A stretch of 38,064 nucleotides of DNA from the NCBI GenBank assembly GCA_005805305.1, contig SYMW01000249.1, positions 1 through 38,064 on the forward strand. The letters are read 5' to 3'. The translations under genes were made by a program, and so were the position numbers. A model generated the notes under the pieces. The model saw nothing but the letters and a program-made list of their open reading frames with translations. It did not search any database and was not told the DNA's origin. Origin of the DNA: Verrucomicrobiales bacterium (lineage in GTDB: Bacteria; Verrucomicrobiota; Verrucomicrobiia; Limisphaerales; F1-80-MAGS106). Positions 1 through 8,149 of this stretch are shown here, in pieces. The number at the start of each line of letters is the position of its first letter. Within the stretch, counting starts at the first letter, position 1.

Positions 1-1
1 C

Positions 2-2149
2 GTGCCGAACTACGACGAGCGCCTGACTGAACCCACGGTTTTCCCGTCGGCATTTCCCAATCTGCTGGTCAACGGCGGCACGGGCATCGCCGTTGGCATG
101 GCGACAAACATGGCGCCGCACAACCTTGGCGAAGTCATCGATGGCGTGATTTCTCAGATCGATCAGCCCGACATTTCCATCGACGAATTGATGAGGCATG
201 TGAAGGGCCCAGACTTCCCGACGGGCTGCACCCTGCTGGGGATGGAAGGGATTAAGAGCTACTTCCGGACCGGTCGAGGCAGCGTCAAGATCAGGGGCCG
301 CGTGGGGCTGGAGCAACTCAAAGGAGGCCGGGAGCAAATCGTGATCACGGAGATCCCCTACAATGTGAACCGCGCGGTGCTCGTGAGCCGGATCGCGGAG
401 CTCGCCAACGAGAAGATCATCTCGGATGTGACTGCCGTTCGGGATGAATCCGATGAAAACACACGCGTGGTGGTGGAGATCAAGCGTGACGCGGTTCCCA
501 AGGTGGTGATCAACAACCTTTACAAGTTCACCCAGCTCGAGACGAGCTTCAGCGTCAACATGCTCGCGATCGACCATGGGCGTCCCAAAACATTGAACTT
601 GAAGGAGCTCATTGCTTGTTACATCGACCACCGGCGCGAAGTGGTGCTGCGCCGGACTCGTTTTGAGCTGCGCAAAGCGGAGGATCGAGCGGAGGTGCTC
701 GAGGGTTACCTGATTGCGTTGGCCAACATGGATGATTTCATCCGCATCATTCGCAGCTCGGCCAACCGGGACGAGGCCAGAGTTCGACTTTTAGGTTATG
801 ATTTCACGCGCGCCACGATCGAGAAATTGGGGATTCTCATCCGCAGCGAGGCGCGATTGCGAAGCGGCCGATATGAGTTCAGCGAACGGCAAACGGATGC
901 GATTCTCGAACTGCGATTGTACCAACTGACCGGTTTGGAGCACGACAAGATCAAGGCCGAGTACGCGGAGTTGCTCGAGCGGATCAAGGATCTGATGGAT
1001 ATCCTAGCGAAGGAAAGCCGCGTCATGGCCATCATCAAGGCCGAACTGCTGATCGTGAAAGAGAAGCACGCGTCCCCCCGCCTCACTGAACTTGTTCCCG
1101 ACGAGGGAGAGATGGCCATTGAAGATTTGATCGCCAACGAAGGGGTGATCATCACCATCACCCACAACGGCCTCATCAAGCGCACCAACGTCAGTTCTTA
1201 CAGGGCGCAGCGGCGTGGCGGAAAAGGGGTGATCGGAATGGTTACCCGGGAGGATTCTCCCGTGGAAGGAGAAGGAGCTGATTTCATCGAGCACCTCTTC
1301 ACGGCGAGCACGCATGATTATTTGATGTTTTTCACCAACACCGGCCGCGTCTACGCGGAGCGAGTTCATGAGATTCCGGATATGGGCCGGGCGGGGAAGG
1401 GGCGGAGCATCGCCAACCTGTTGGATTTGCGCTCCGATGAGAAAATCGCGGCGATGATTCGTGTGCAATCGAAAATGTCGCCCAGCAGGGAGGATGAGAC
1501 ATGGACGCAGCCCGGGTTCCTCTTCTTCGCCACGCGGATGGGTACTGTGAAAAAGACGGCACTCTCCGAATTCGCCAACATTCGAAAAGATGGCATCATC
1601 GCGATAGGGATCGATGAGGGCGACCTGCTGATTGACGTCAAAATGACGACTGGCGAGAACGAGGTGGTGCTGATCACCAAGGGGGGCATGAGCATCCGCT
1701 TCAAAGAGGAGGATGTTCGCTCTATGGGCCGCCAAGCCGCGGGAGTCCGCGGCATTTCGCTTGAATCCAATGAATCCGTCATCGGCTTGGCGGTGGTGGA
1801 TAAGGCCGCGATGCTTCTCGTCGCCGGGGAGAACGGCATTGGCAAGCGGACGATTTTTGAAGAGTACCGGGTTCAGTCCCGGGGCGGCAAGGGCATTATC
1901 ACGATGAAAACCACGGATAAAACCGGGGTCGTGGTGGGCGCTCTGACGGTGACCGAAAGGGACGAGATCATGTTGATCACGAGTGGAGGCCAGATGGTCC
2001 GCACTCGCGTCGGAGACATTCGCGAGACGGGCCGCAACACCATGGGGGTGAAGCTCATCAACCTGGAGGCGGATGACAAGCTTCAAGCCATAGCGCCTGT
2101 CATCAGCGAGGAAGACGAAGAGCAAGACCAACCCTCGGTTGAAGGATGA
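2..2149 (+). CDS. gyrA: DNA gyrase subunit A, 5'-truncated by window edge
   Basis: This is the C-terminal 715 residues of the ATP-dependent type II topoisomerase subunit that cuts and passes DNA to introduce negative supercoils. The reading frame is open from base 2, so the GTG there is internal and not a start. The first ~150 residues, including the catalytic tyrosine, lie outside the window. Seen here are the breakage-reunion segment [17 protein letters not shown] near residue 20, the coiled-coil and dimer gate region around residues 205-365, and a beta-pinwheel C-terminal domain. The GyrA box QRRGGKG near residue 403 separates gyrase from ParC. A degenerate repeat, QSRGGKG, follows near residue 622. 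The protein ends in an acidic tail (EEDEEQDQ), as many GyrA proteins do. The next gene starts 100 bp downstream on the same strand and may or may not be co-transcribed. Confidence 0.97.
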   Translation: MPNYDERLTEPTVFPSAFPNLLVNGGTGIAVGMATNMAPHNLGEVIDGVISQIDQPDISIDELMRHVKGPDFPTGCTLLGMEGIKSYFRTGRGSVKIRGRVGLEQLKGGREQIVITEIPYNVNRAVLVSRIAELANEKIISDVTAVRDESDENTRVVVEIKRDAVPKVVINNLYKFTQLETSFSVNMLAIDHGRPKTLNLKELIACYIDHRREVVLRRTRFELRKAEDRAEVLEGYLIALANMDDFIRIIRSSANRDEARVRLLGYDFTRATIEKLGILIRSEARLRSGRYEFSERQTDAILELRLYQLTGLEHDKIKAEYAELLERIKDLMDILAKESRVMAIIKAELLIVKEKHASPRLTELVPDEGEMAIEDLIANEGVIITITHNGLIKRTNVSSYRAQRRGGKGVIGMVTREDSPVEGEGADFIEHLFTASTHDYLMFFTNTGRVYAERVHEIPDMGRAGKGRSIANLLDLRSDEKIAAMIRVQSKMSPSREDETWTQPGFLFFATRMGTVKKTALSEFANIRKDGIIAIGIDEGDLLIDVKMTTGENEVVLITKGGMSIRFKEEDVRSMGRQAAGVRGISLESNESVIGLAVVDKAAMLLVAGENGIGKRTIFEEYRVQSRGGKGIITMKTTDKTGVVVGALTVTERDEIMLITSGGQMVRTRVGDIRETGRNTMGVKLINLEADDKLQAIAPVISEEDEEQDQPSVEG

Positions 2150-2249
2150 GGACGTTTGGGGCGGCATGCCAGCACCTGGGATCGGGTGAACGCTCATTCA
2201 CCACCCGGCCGCCTCTCACCGCAAACAAGAGCGCCGATGCGATTCTCCC

Positions 2250-2843
2250 ATGACCCATAACGCACCCTTGCACGTGCTGGCTGTTTCAGCTTCCTTGCAC
2301 CAGCGCAGCGTCACTCGCGCCGTTGTTGAAGCCGTCGCTCAAAACCTGGAGCGTGAAGGATGCCGCGTCGACGTTTTGGATCTTCACTCGGAACCCCTTC
2401 CTTTGTTCGATCCAGACGCGAGTTTTCAGGCCGGGTATTACGCGGCGCTTCAGAAACGGGTGGTCGCAGCGGATGTTTTTGTGTTGGGCACTCCCGATTA
2501 TCACGGGAGCATGAGCGGCGCGCTCAAGAACTTCCTGGATCATTTTTGGAGGGAGTTCGCCGGCAAGCTTTTTGCCAGCATGGTGGCTTCCCATGAAAAA
2601 GGACTCACGGTGACCGACCATCTTCGCACGGTGGCTAGACAGTGCTACGCATGGTCCATGCCTTACGCCGTCTCATTTGTGGAGAAAGAGGATGTGCGCG
2701 GTGGGGAGATCGTCAGCGCTTCGTTCAGATCACGCCTCGAAATGTTCACCCGCGATGTTCGGGTCTACGGGGAGGTGCTGACCAAGCAGCGCCGGGCTGA
2801 CTTGGCGTCGACAGAACCCGGCTTCCTGGCTCGCTTGCGATAG
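2250..2843 (+). CDS. NADPH-dependent FMN reductase-family flavoprotein
   Basis: A 197-residue flavodoxin-fold protein of the NADPH-dependent FMN reductase (NAD(P)H:quinone oxidoreductase-like) family, expected to be cytoplasmic and to use FMN to reduce quinones, flavins or other small electron acceptors. Visible features are the N-terminal beta strand and phosphate-binding loop (LAVSASLHQRS, residues 10-20) and the family signature GTPDYHGSMSGALKNFLD at residues 80-97, which packs against the flavin. The length is normal for the family. There is no clear Shine-Dalgarno before the ATG; it was kept because the first beta strand begins within eight residues of it. It lies 100 bp after gyrA and converges with the next gene. 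The true substrate cannot be read from the sequence. Confidence 0.88.
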   Translation: MTHNAPLHVLAVSASLHQRSVTRAVVEAVAQNLEREGCRVDVLDLHSEPLPLFDPDASFQAGYYAALQKRVVAADVFVLGTPDYHGSMSGALKNFLDHFWREFAGKLFASMVASHEKGLTVTDHLRTVARQCYAWSMPYAVSFVEKEDVRGGEIVSASFRSRLEMFTRDVRVYGEVLTKQRRADLASTEPGFLARLR

Positions 2844-2877
2844 GGTGGTGGGCTCGGATTGGGGCGCCGAACCTTCT

Positions 2878-4221
2878 TCAAGACACGGCCGGATAGACCC
2901 AAGGCGCGCGATACGGCCTCCTGAGCAGGCTTTGAGCCTCTGGGTCGTCGAGAATCCTTTCCTTCTCCCCATCCCATCGAATGCTTCGACCCACCTTGAG
3001 AGACAACATGCCGAGCAGTGTCAAGCTCGTCGACCGGTGGGCCGACTCGACGTCTGCTATCGGATTCTTGCCCTCCCGGATGCTATCCATGAAGTCTTTC
3101 CACAACAGCTTCAGGTTGTGCCCATCCGGTTCTTGAAGCTGGGCGTCCTCATGAATGGGCGTCGCTTTCTCATCGTGGGGATAAAACGTCCACCCATCGC
3201 GCCAGCCCATGTGAAATGTTCCTTTGGTTCCGAAAAAATAGCAGCCCACGCCAGTCTTCTCCGGGCCCGTTCCACCAAACTTGCGATGCTCCCAGGTCGC
3301 CGTAAAGGATTCGAACTCATACACGGCTACTTGCGAATCTGGAGCGTCGCTCGTTTGTTCAGCTGCGGTCAAAATCGGCTTGCCTTGGACTGGCCGTCCT
3401 CCCGTCGAATAGATTCGCTTTGGATGCTTCTCATCGGTCCAACGCAGAACCTGGTCCATCCAGTGAACCCCCCAATCTCCAAGCGTGCCGTTGGCGAAGT
3501 CTAAAAAATTGCGCCATCCGCCGGGGTGGATTTTTCCGTTGAATGGCCGAAGTGGAGCGGGCCCGCAGTAGAGGTCCCAGTTCATTCCCTCGGGCGGCTC
3601 GCTGTTGGGGGAAGGACGCTCTTTGCCGCCGCGGCTGTGAACAAACATCCGAACCATCCCGATGTCGCCGGCGCCGCCGGACTTGAGGAACTTCATGCCG
3701 GAGACATGGTGCGGCCCGATTCGACGATGCAGGCCGACTTGAACGAGTTTGCCGGTGGCTTTGGCCGTCTCAACCATCGCGCGGCTCTCCACGATGGTGT
3801 GTCCCGTGGGTTTTTCGACGAACACATGAGCTCCAGCTCGCAGGCAGGCGATGGTGATCAACGCATGCCAATGATCTGGAGTGGCAATGATCACGATCTC
3901 TGGTTTGGCTTGCTCCAAGAGTTCGCGAAAGTCCTGATATTTCTTTGGTTGATCCCCGGAAGCATCCATGACCTGGCTCGTGGCCACCTCCAATGTCTGG
4001 AGGCTGGGATCGCACATGGCCACGACTTTGCACTGTCCACCAGCCATAGCCTCGCGAAGGATGTTCATGCCCCACCAGCCCGACCCAATCAGCGCGACCC
4101 GGAATTTTCGGGATGATTCCGCGCCCAACAGCGAGATGGCTCCGAAGGCCGCGACGGCGCTTGTCTTATGGATAAAGCCTCGTCTCGAAAGGGGGGAGTG
4201 AAGAGTACCTTTTGGATTCAT
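2878..4221 (-). CDS. Tat-exported Gfo/Idh/MocA-family oxidoreductase
   Basis: A 447-residue NAD(P)-dependent oxidoreductase of the Gfo/Idh/MocA family, the large sugar and inositol dehydrogenase group that is strongly expanded in Planctomycetes and Verrucomicrobia. It carries a twin-arginine signal (SRRGFI, residues 12-17, then an Ala-rich stretch), so it is probably exported folded with its cofactor. The Rossmann glycine motif GSGWWG is at residues 46-51, and the family EKP motif, with the catalytic-region lysine, is at 136-138. The C-terminal alpha/beta domain contains GTLGDWGVHWMDQVLRW, usual for the secreted PVC subgroup. It starts 36 bp after the stop of the PQQ-like propeller gene, so the two are probably one transcript, consistent with a periplasmic carbohydrate-processing role. 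The substrate is unknown. Confidence 0.93.
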   Translation of the reverse strand: MNPKGTLHSPLSRRGFIHKTSAVAAFGAISLLGAESSRKFRVALIGSGWWGMNILREAMAGGQCKVVAMCDPSLQTLEVATSQVMDASGDQPKKYQDFRELLEQAKPEIVIIATPDHWHALITIACLRAGAHVFVEKPTGHTIVESRAMVETAKATGKLVQVGLHRRIGPHHVSGMKFLKSGGAGDIGMVRMFVHSRGGKERPSPNSEPPEGMNWDLYCGPAPLRPFNGKIHPGGWRNFLDFANGTLGDWGVHWMDQVLRWTDEKHPKRIYSTGGRPVQGKPILTAAEQTSDAPDSQVAVYEFESFTATWEHRKFGGTGPEKTGVGCYFFGTKGTFHMGWRDGWTFYPHDEKATPIHEDAQLQEPDGHNLKLLWKDFMDSIREGKNPIADVESAHRSTSLTLLGMLSLKVGRSIRWDGEKERILDDPEAQSLLRRPYRAPWVYPAVS

Positions 4222-4257
4222 GGCGTGGGTGGATGTAGATGGGTTGGATGAATGGCA

Positions 4258-5487
4258 TCAAAGTCGGTTGCTCACGTCGACACAGACAACATCGCCCGCC
4301 GCATTGCGGCAGTAGATCCGTCCATTGGCCAGCACGGGCAGCGACCAGCACTTGCCTCCAAGGACTTGAGCGCGTGCTGAAGTCTTGAATCCTGCGGGCG
4401 ATGCGGGCGAGATCATGAGCTCGCCGCGATCGCTCAGCACGATGAGTTTCCCGTCGGCGGCGGCGACTCCCCCTGATCCGATCCCCGCTTCAGTCCACTT
4501 GAGGTCTCCGGAGAGGAATTCGACACACCTCAGCGTTGCACGGCTTGTCGTGTCGCCGTCGATTCCATACAGGTGGCCATCGATGAGGACGCTGGGATTC
4601 ATTTGATTTCGGAGATGCTTATTCTGCCAGACGATCGACGGTTTCCCATCTGTGATTGTAAACAACGCCGAACCTTTGTTGTAGCCGGAGCTCACAAAAA
4701 TGTGCTTTCCGCTGACAATGGGGTCGGCGGCATTGACCCCGTACTGAGTCGGCCAAGGGAATCGCCAGCTTTCTTTGCCCGTCTTGGCATGAACTCCCAC
4801 ATACGACCTGGAGGAACCGATTATGGCCACTGCCTCTGATCCGGAGCCCATCGGGAGTGCAGTGGAATAGCCAGCGTCTTTGTTGTCGGATTTCCAGACG
4901 ATTTTCCCGCTGGTTTTGTTGAGAGCCAAGCCTGCATCCCCTGCGTTCAGAAGGATCAAACCGTCCAGGATGAGCGGAGATCCTGAGAAACCCCAGTCGG
5001 GGATGCGCAGGCCGGTTTCTTTCTGATAATTCACGGCCCACCGGACCTTGCCGGATGCCAGCTCGATGCAAAACATGTCTCCCCATCGACTTTGAGCATA
5101 GACTAAACCCGCCTCGATGGTCGGCGTCGACGTGGTGCCTCCATCGAAATACTTGTCTCCCAGATCGGAGTCGTAGGAATGCTTCCATCGGACGGTGCCT
5201 TTGGCCGCATCGACGCACCAGATCGTATCTTGGTCGTTGGCGTGACCGGTTGTCACCAGTGAACCATCGCTCACGACGACCGAGGCAAACCCGATTCCAA
5301 CCCGAATCTTCCAGGAGATGGGCGGACCTTGCGCCGGCCATTGAGCCGACCAGTTCCGTTCCTGGGAGATTCCGTCCAAATTCGGCCCCCGCCAGCGCGG
5401 CCAGTCGTCACCAATGGCCGCGCAGGGACCCCAGATCGAGGCGGCGATCACAACCAGAAAGAAGCATTTCGCAATGAATGAGTGCAT
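4258..5487 (-). CDS. Secreted PQQ-like beta-propeller repeat protein
   Basis: A 409-residue outer-layer or periplasmic protein built from PQQ-like (quinoprotein-type) propeller blades. It has an N-terminal signal peptide (residues 1-24, hydrophobic core FFLVVIAASIW) followed by the motif WPRWRGP at 29-35, which opens this PVC family. Repeats of the form W-x-D-A-A-K-G-x-V-R-W and S-G-K-V/I-x-W are seen through the chain. No catalytic residues of true quinoprotein dehydrogenases are evident, so it may be a scaffold or binding protein. I chose the ATG at 5487 over an upstream in-frame TTG at 5529, because 5487 starts directly at a normal signal peptide and the candidate promoter overlaps the TTG. 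It is the first gene of a probable two-gene unit with the Gfo/Idh/MocA gene. Confidence 0.9.
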   Translation of the reverse strand: MHSFIAKCFFLVVIAASIWGPCAAIGDDWPRWRGPNLDGISQERNWSAQWPAQGPPISWKIRVGIGFASVVVSDGSLVTTGHANDQDTIWCVDAAKGTVRWKHSYDSDLGDKYFDGGTTSTPTIEAGLVYAQSRWGDMFCIELASGKVRWAVNYQKETGLRIPDWGFSGSPLILDGLILLNAGDAGLALNKTSGKIVWKSDNKDAGYSTALPMGSGSEAVAIIGSSRSYVGVHAKTGKESWRFPWPTQYGVNAADPIVSGKHIFVSSGYNKGSALFTITDGKPSIVWQNKHLRNQMNPSVLIDGHLYGIDGDTTSRATLRCVEFLSGDLKWTEAGIGSGGVAAADGKLIVLSDRGELMISPASPAGFKTSARAQVLGGKCWSLPVLANGRIYCRNAAGDVVCVDVSNRL

Positions 5488-5528
5488 GATGAAGATTAAA
5501 ACGCAGTGGACTCGGAATTTGCGCGCCA

Positions 5529-5557
5529 AAAATATTGACCAAAAGGACGGCTCCCAA
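5529..5557 (-). promoter_or_regulatory. Candidate sigma-70-type promoter for the PQQ-like gene
   Basis: On the minus strand TTGGGA (5552-5557) and TATTTT (5529-5534) are spaced by 17 bp, matching the -35 and -10 consensus at four of six positions each. Transcription would begin near 5521, leaving a leader of about 33 nt before the ATG at 5487. This is a pattern match only. Confidence 0.35.
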
Positions 5558-6038
5558 GGAATCTCGGCAGCCCGTTAGTTTTGGCAGCTTCGAGAGTACG
5601 CGGCAAGAGTCAAAAGTAATGAGATGCCACCTCGTTTGGAAATGCGCAGGAGCTCGATTACCTCCGCGTGATCTGATGAGAACTCCAGAACCTTTCGATA
5701 CCCGAGGTAATCGCCAGGATCTTGCGAAGATTCAACTGGGGCAACAGCCGTTTTAAGGTTTAAGGATGAAGAACGTCAAAGGCGAACGCGATGGTTTGGG
5801 CCATCACGTTCGCCATTGAAGACGATTGATAGTTTGCGAGCGGGTGGTTATTGGAGAGGATGAAGAGCGGGGGATTGACGGGAACGTCTTAGAATTATCG
5901 AAAAACAGGGGCGCACTCCGCTCTCGACACTCGGCCCGAAGCTCGTTTGCTCGCCGCGGGATCTGTGTCAGGGCCTTCGAACGAAATTTTCAGTCTTAAT
6001 TGTTAATCAAGTCAGGATTTCGAGTCGTCTCGTCCGGG
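5558..6038. other. Intergenic region without a recognisable gene
   Basis: About 480 bp between the HAD-like gene and the PQQ-like promoter. Short open frames on both strands have no start signal, family motif or codon pattern that I can support. The only clear structure is the hairpin at 5781-5814, listed separately. Confidence 0.5.
5781..5814. repeat. Long near-perfect inverted repeat (hairpin)
   Basis: GGCGAACGCGATGG (5781-5794) pairs with CCATCACGTTCGCC (5801-5814) across a six-base loop, giving a 14-bp stem with one mismatch. It lies about 225 bp beyond the 3' end of the minus-strand HAD gene. A short TTT follows it on that strand, but there is no real U-tract, so a terminator or RNA-stabilising role is possible but not shown. 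Confidence 0.6.
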
Positions 6039-6590
6039 CTAGATCTGGTGCATCGCGAGGACCGGCGCCGCATGGGTTTGGATGATCCGTTCCGCGACAT
6101 CTCCCAACTTAGTGACTATAAAGTCGTGATGCGAGGAGCCATTCCAAGGGCTCTTGAGAAGCAGGGAAGTGCATCCCAAAAGATGCGCCGCGTGCGCGTC
6201 TTGCCACTTGTCGCTCACCACATAACTCCGCTCGAGGTCCAATTGCCATTTGAAGGCAGCTTCCTGAAATAGCCCCGGTTGCGGCTTCCGGCATGGGCAC
6301 CGATCGATTTCGTCGTGCGGACAGACCAGAATGTCATCCAAGGGGAGGCTTCTCCTGAGCACCGCGTGCATCAAATCCAACTCCCTTCTCGATTGGTAGC
6401 CTCGGGACAATCCAGGCTGATTGGTCGTGGCAATCAGGAGGAAACCAAATTCCTTTAATTGGATCAAAGGTTCCACGACTTCCTGGTTGATTCGGAAGTC
6501 CTCAAGATTTAACGGGCTGATCTGATGTTTCAGATTGGTTTTGGCGAGGTTCAGGATTCCATCACGTTCCAAAAAAATTGCTGATCTCAT
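6039..6590 (-). CDS. HAD-IIIA phosphatase-like protein (GmhB/HisB-N type) with altered nucleophile motif
   Basis: A 183-residue member of the HAD-IIIA group, which includes heptose-1,7-bisphosphate 7-phosphatase and histidinol phosphatase. Motif I reads L-E8-R9-D10-G11, where active relatives have DxDG; the nucleophilic Asp is replaced by Glu while the second, acid-base Asp is kept. Motif II is TTNQPG (residues 55-60). The zinc loop characteristic of GmhB is complete (C90, H92, C98, C100), with the motif III lysine at K102 and the motif IV aspartates in SDKWQD (126-131). The start is supported by GGAG 6-9 bases upstream of the ATG. It appears to be transcribed alone. The fold is clear, but whether it is an active phosphatase is uncertain. 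Confidence 0.85.
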   Translation of the reverse strand: MRSAIFLERDGILNLAKTNLKHQISPLNLEDFRINQEVVEPLIQLKEFGFLLIATTNQPGLSRGYQSRRELDLMHAVLRRSLPLDDILVCPHDEIDRCPCRKPQPGLFQEAAFKWQLDLERSYVVSDKWQDAHAAHLLGCTSLLLKSPWNGSSHHDFIVTKLGDVAERIIQTHAAPVLAMHQI

Positions 6591-6979
6591 GCGAGGCTCC
6601 GTAGCAGGAAGTTCGCCTGTTCTTTGGCACGCTTGAATTTTCTCGTCAAAGGCGCCTGATCACGAGGCGTTAAATCCGTCATGAAGAAAATATCGACCAC
6701 CATGAAGAACCCCGCAGCGCCTTGCGGAGTTTTGACTCATTTGAAATGTAACCTGTTAATGGACAGAATTTTAAATGTTATACAAAATGCTTTCTCAGGA
6801 CGAGCTCCGAACGGCTCCGCTCGATGGTCACCGATTCAAGCGAAGTTGCCGGAGATGATTCGTGAAAATCTTTCACGGTGGGCAACGAAGACCTGTGATA
6901 GGCAGATTTTGCATTCTTGCGCTGTCAGAACTGCAAGATTGGATTCTTAAGATCGAGAGAAACCTCAGGGGCCTCGTGG
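6591..6979. other. Intergenic region; short palindrome only
   Basis: About 390 bp between two minus-strand genes. A plus-strand open frame of 89 codons beginning at 6681 shows no family features and poor amino-acid composition, so it is not called. A 17-bp palindrome, CGTGAAA-ATC-TTTCACG, lies at 6861-6877. Confidence 0.45.
6861..6877. repeat. Perfect 7-bp inverted repeat, possible operator
   Basis: CGTGAAA (6861-6867) and TTTCACG (6871-6877) are perfect inverted copies with a 3-bp spacer. The size suits a dimeric repressor site as much as a small hairpin. It lies beyond the 3' end of the DUF1080-like gene and nearly 300 bp upstream of the HAD gene, so its target is unclear. Confidence 0.35.
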
Positions 6980-8044
6980 TCAATCCGCCAAATCCGAGGC
7001 GGCGCGGATGCGGGATTCCATCAGTTTCACAATCGGGAGGGCTCTGGCAATGGCGTTCTGTTCAGTTTGCCCGAAAAATGATTGAAGCGTCACGGTGACG
7101 GCCGCGACAGCGTCGCCGTTCCTATCACGCAATGGAAGCGTGACTGTCACCACGCTTTTGTCTTTTCCATAGTAAACATGATCCTTGGCGACCACGTCCT
7201 TTTCGACGGTTGTGGCGGATTTCCCGATTTCTTTTTCGTCAGCCGCGGCGACGACGTGAAGTTCCTGCATCTCGGCCGTCTTTGAGTAGACCTTGAGGCC
7301 GAGGACCCTCGGATAGCGCCTCATGGCCTCGCGGACCAGATTTTTTGCAAGCGGCTCCCTGGGGGTGTAGCGAATGCTGGCGTCGGTGAAATGGCTGATG
7401 GAATCCGACTTTGTCCAAAAGGCAATCTTCCCTTCCGTGAAAGAATTGTCATTGATGGTGGGAATGACTTGCGCGCCGTCCAATTTGCAGTTGATTGAAT
7501 TCCCGATGCATTGGACCGACAACTCGTGCCAACCGTTTTTCTTGATCGGAAGATCGGGCCCGATTGGTTGGGAACGAACGCCATCGACGAATTTGTAAAA
7601 CCGGAGGTTATTTCCCAGGGCGCTGGCGCGCACCACGTAGTAATTGGTCTCGTTCCTGATTCGAAACGCCACTCCGGCCATCTGTTCAGCTGCACCTTGG
7701 ACAATCTTGAACCGAGTGGTGAACGTGAAATCCCCAAAGACTTCGTCATCCAAAATGCACAAGGGAAACCGCTCATCTGTCGGGTCGGTGGATAGCTGTG
7801 CTAGCACCGGACGTCGTGTCGCAGCTTTTGCGTTAGGCGTGATTGGGGGAAGAATGGAAGGGACCTCGTCAAGAACCACTTTCCAGAGCACCGGGCGGCC
7901 TGCCCCGGTCAAGCTTTGCCGGAAGGGCTTGGGAAGCTTATCGAGATCCTCCTGCTTAAATTCAAATTGCCTTTCGGCGGACACGCCATCCGAAACTGCG
8001 GCCGCTAGAAACAAGATCAAACACCATCGCGTCATGGCGTTCAT
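6980..8044 (-). CDS. Secreted DUF1080-like jelly-roll protein with extra C-terminal domain
   Basis: A 354-residue exported protein. The signal peptide follows the MNAMTRWC start (hydrophobic core LILFLAAAV, cleavage near VSA). I chose the ATG at 8044 because the upstream extension to 8140 is charged and would bury this signal; GGTAAG precedes it. The middle of the chain (roughly residues 90-240) resembles the concanavalin-like fold of DUF1080 (3-keto-disaccharide hydrolase family): FGDFTFTTRFKI, AGVAFRIRNETNYYVVRAS and NGWHELSVQCIGNSINCKLDG. After it come ~100 residues (VREAMRRYPRVLGLKVYSK onward) that resemble a small PAS/Cache-like sensor domain and end in a helix. It lies downstream of the BatA-VWA and esterase genes on the same strand. 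The substrate is unknown. Confidence 0.82.
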   Translation of the reverse strand: MNAMTRWCLILFLAAAVSDGVSAERQFEFKQEDLDKLPKPFRQSLTGAGRPVLWKVVLDEVPSILPPITPNAKAATRRPVLAQLSTDPTDERFPLCILDDEVFGDFTFTTRFKIVQGAAEQMAGVAFRIRNETNYYVVRASALGNNLRFYKFVDGVRSQPIGPDLPIKKNGWHELSVQCIGNSINCKLDGAQVIPTINDNSFTEGKIAFWTKSDSISHFTDASIRYTPREPLAKNLVREAMRRYPRVLGLKVYSKTAEMQELHVVAAADEKEIGKSATTVEKDVVAKDHVYYGKDKSVVTVTLPLRDRNGDAVAAVTVTLQSFFGQTEQNAIARALPIVKLMESRIRAASDLAD

Positions 8045-8149
8045 CTTACCAGATGCGATCTCTGGAACAAGAAGTGGTTCTCCGCTTTGGACGCGTGGGC
8101 GAATTGCGGGGATGGCTCGGCTCCGGTCAGTCGTGAACACGGAATTGGA

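Noticed and set aside
1004-2197. A 397-codon open frame antisense to gyrA
   Set aside because: It lies fully opposite a clear gyrA frame, has no family features and has an amino-acid make-up typical of a shadow of GC-rich coding DNA.
6712-6733. Terminator-like stem CCGCA/TGCGG followed by AGTTTT on the plus strand
   Set aside because: The stem is only 5 bp and there is no plus-strand gene upstream that needs it.
6681-6950. 89-codon plus-strand frame
   Set aside because: No start signal, no recognisable motif and no neighbour on that strand.
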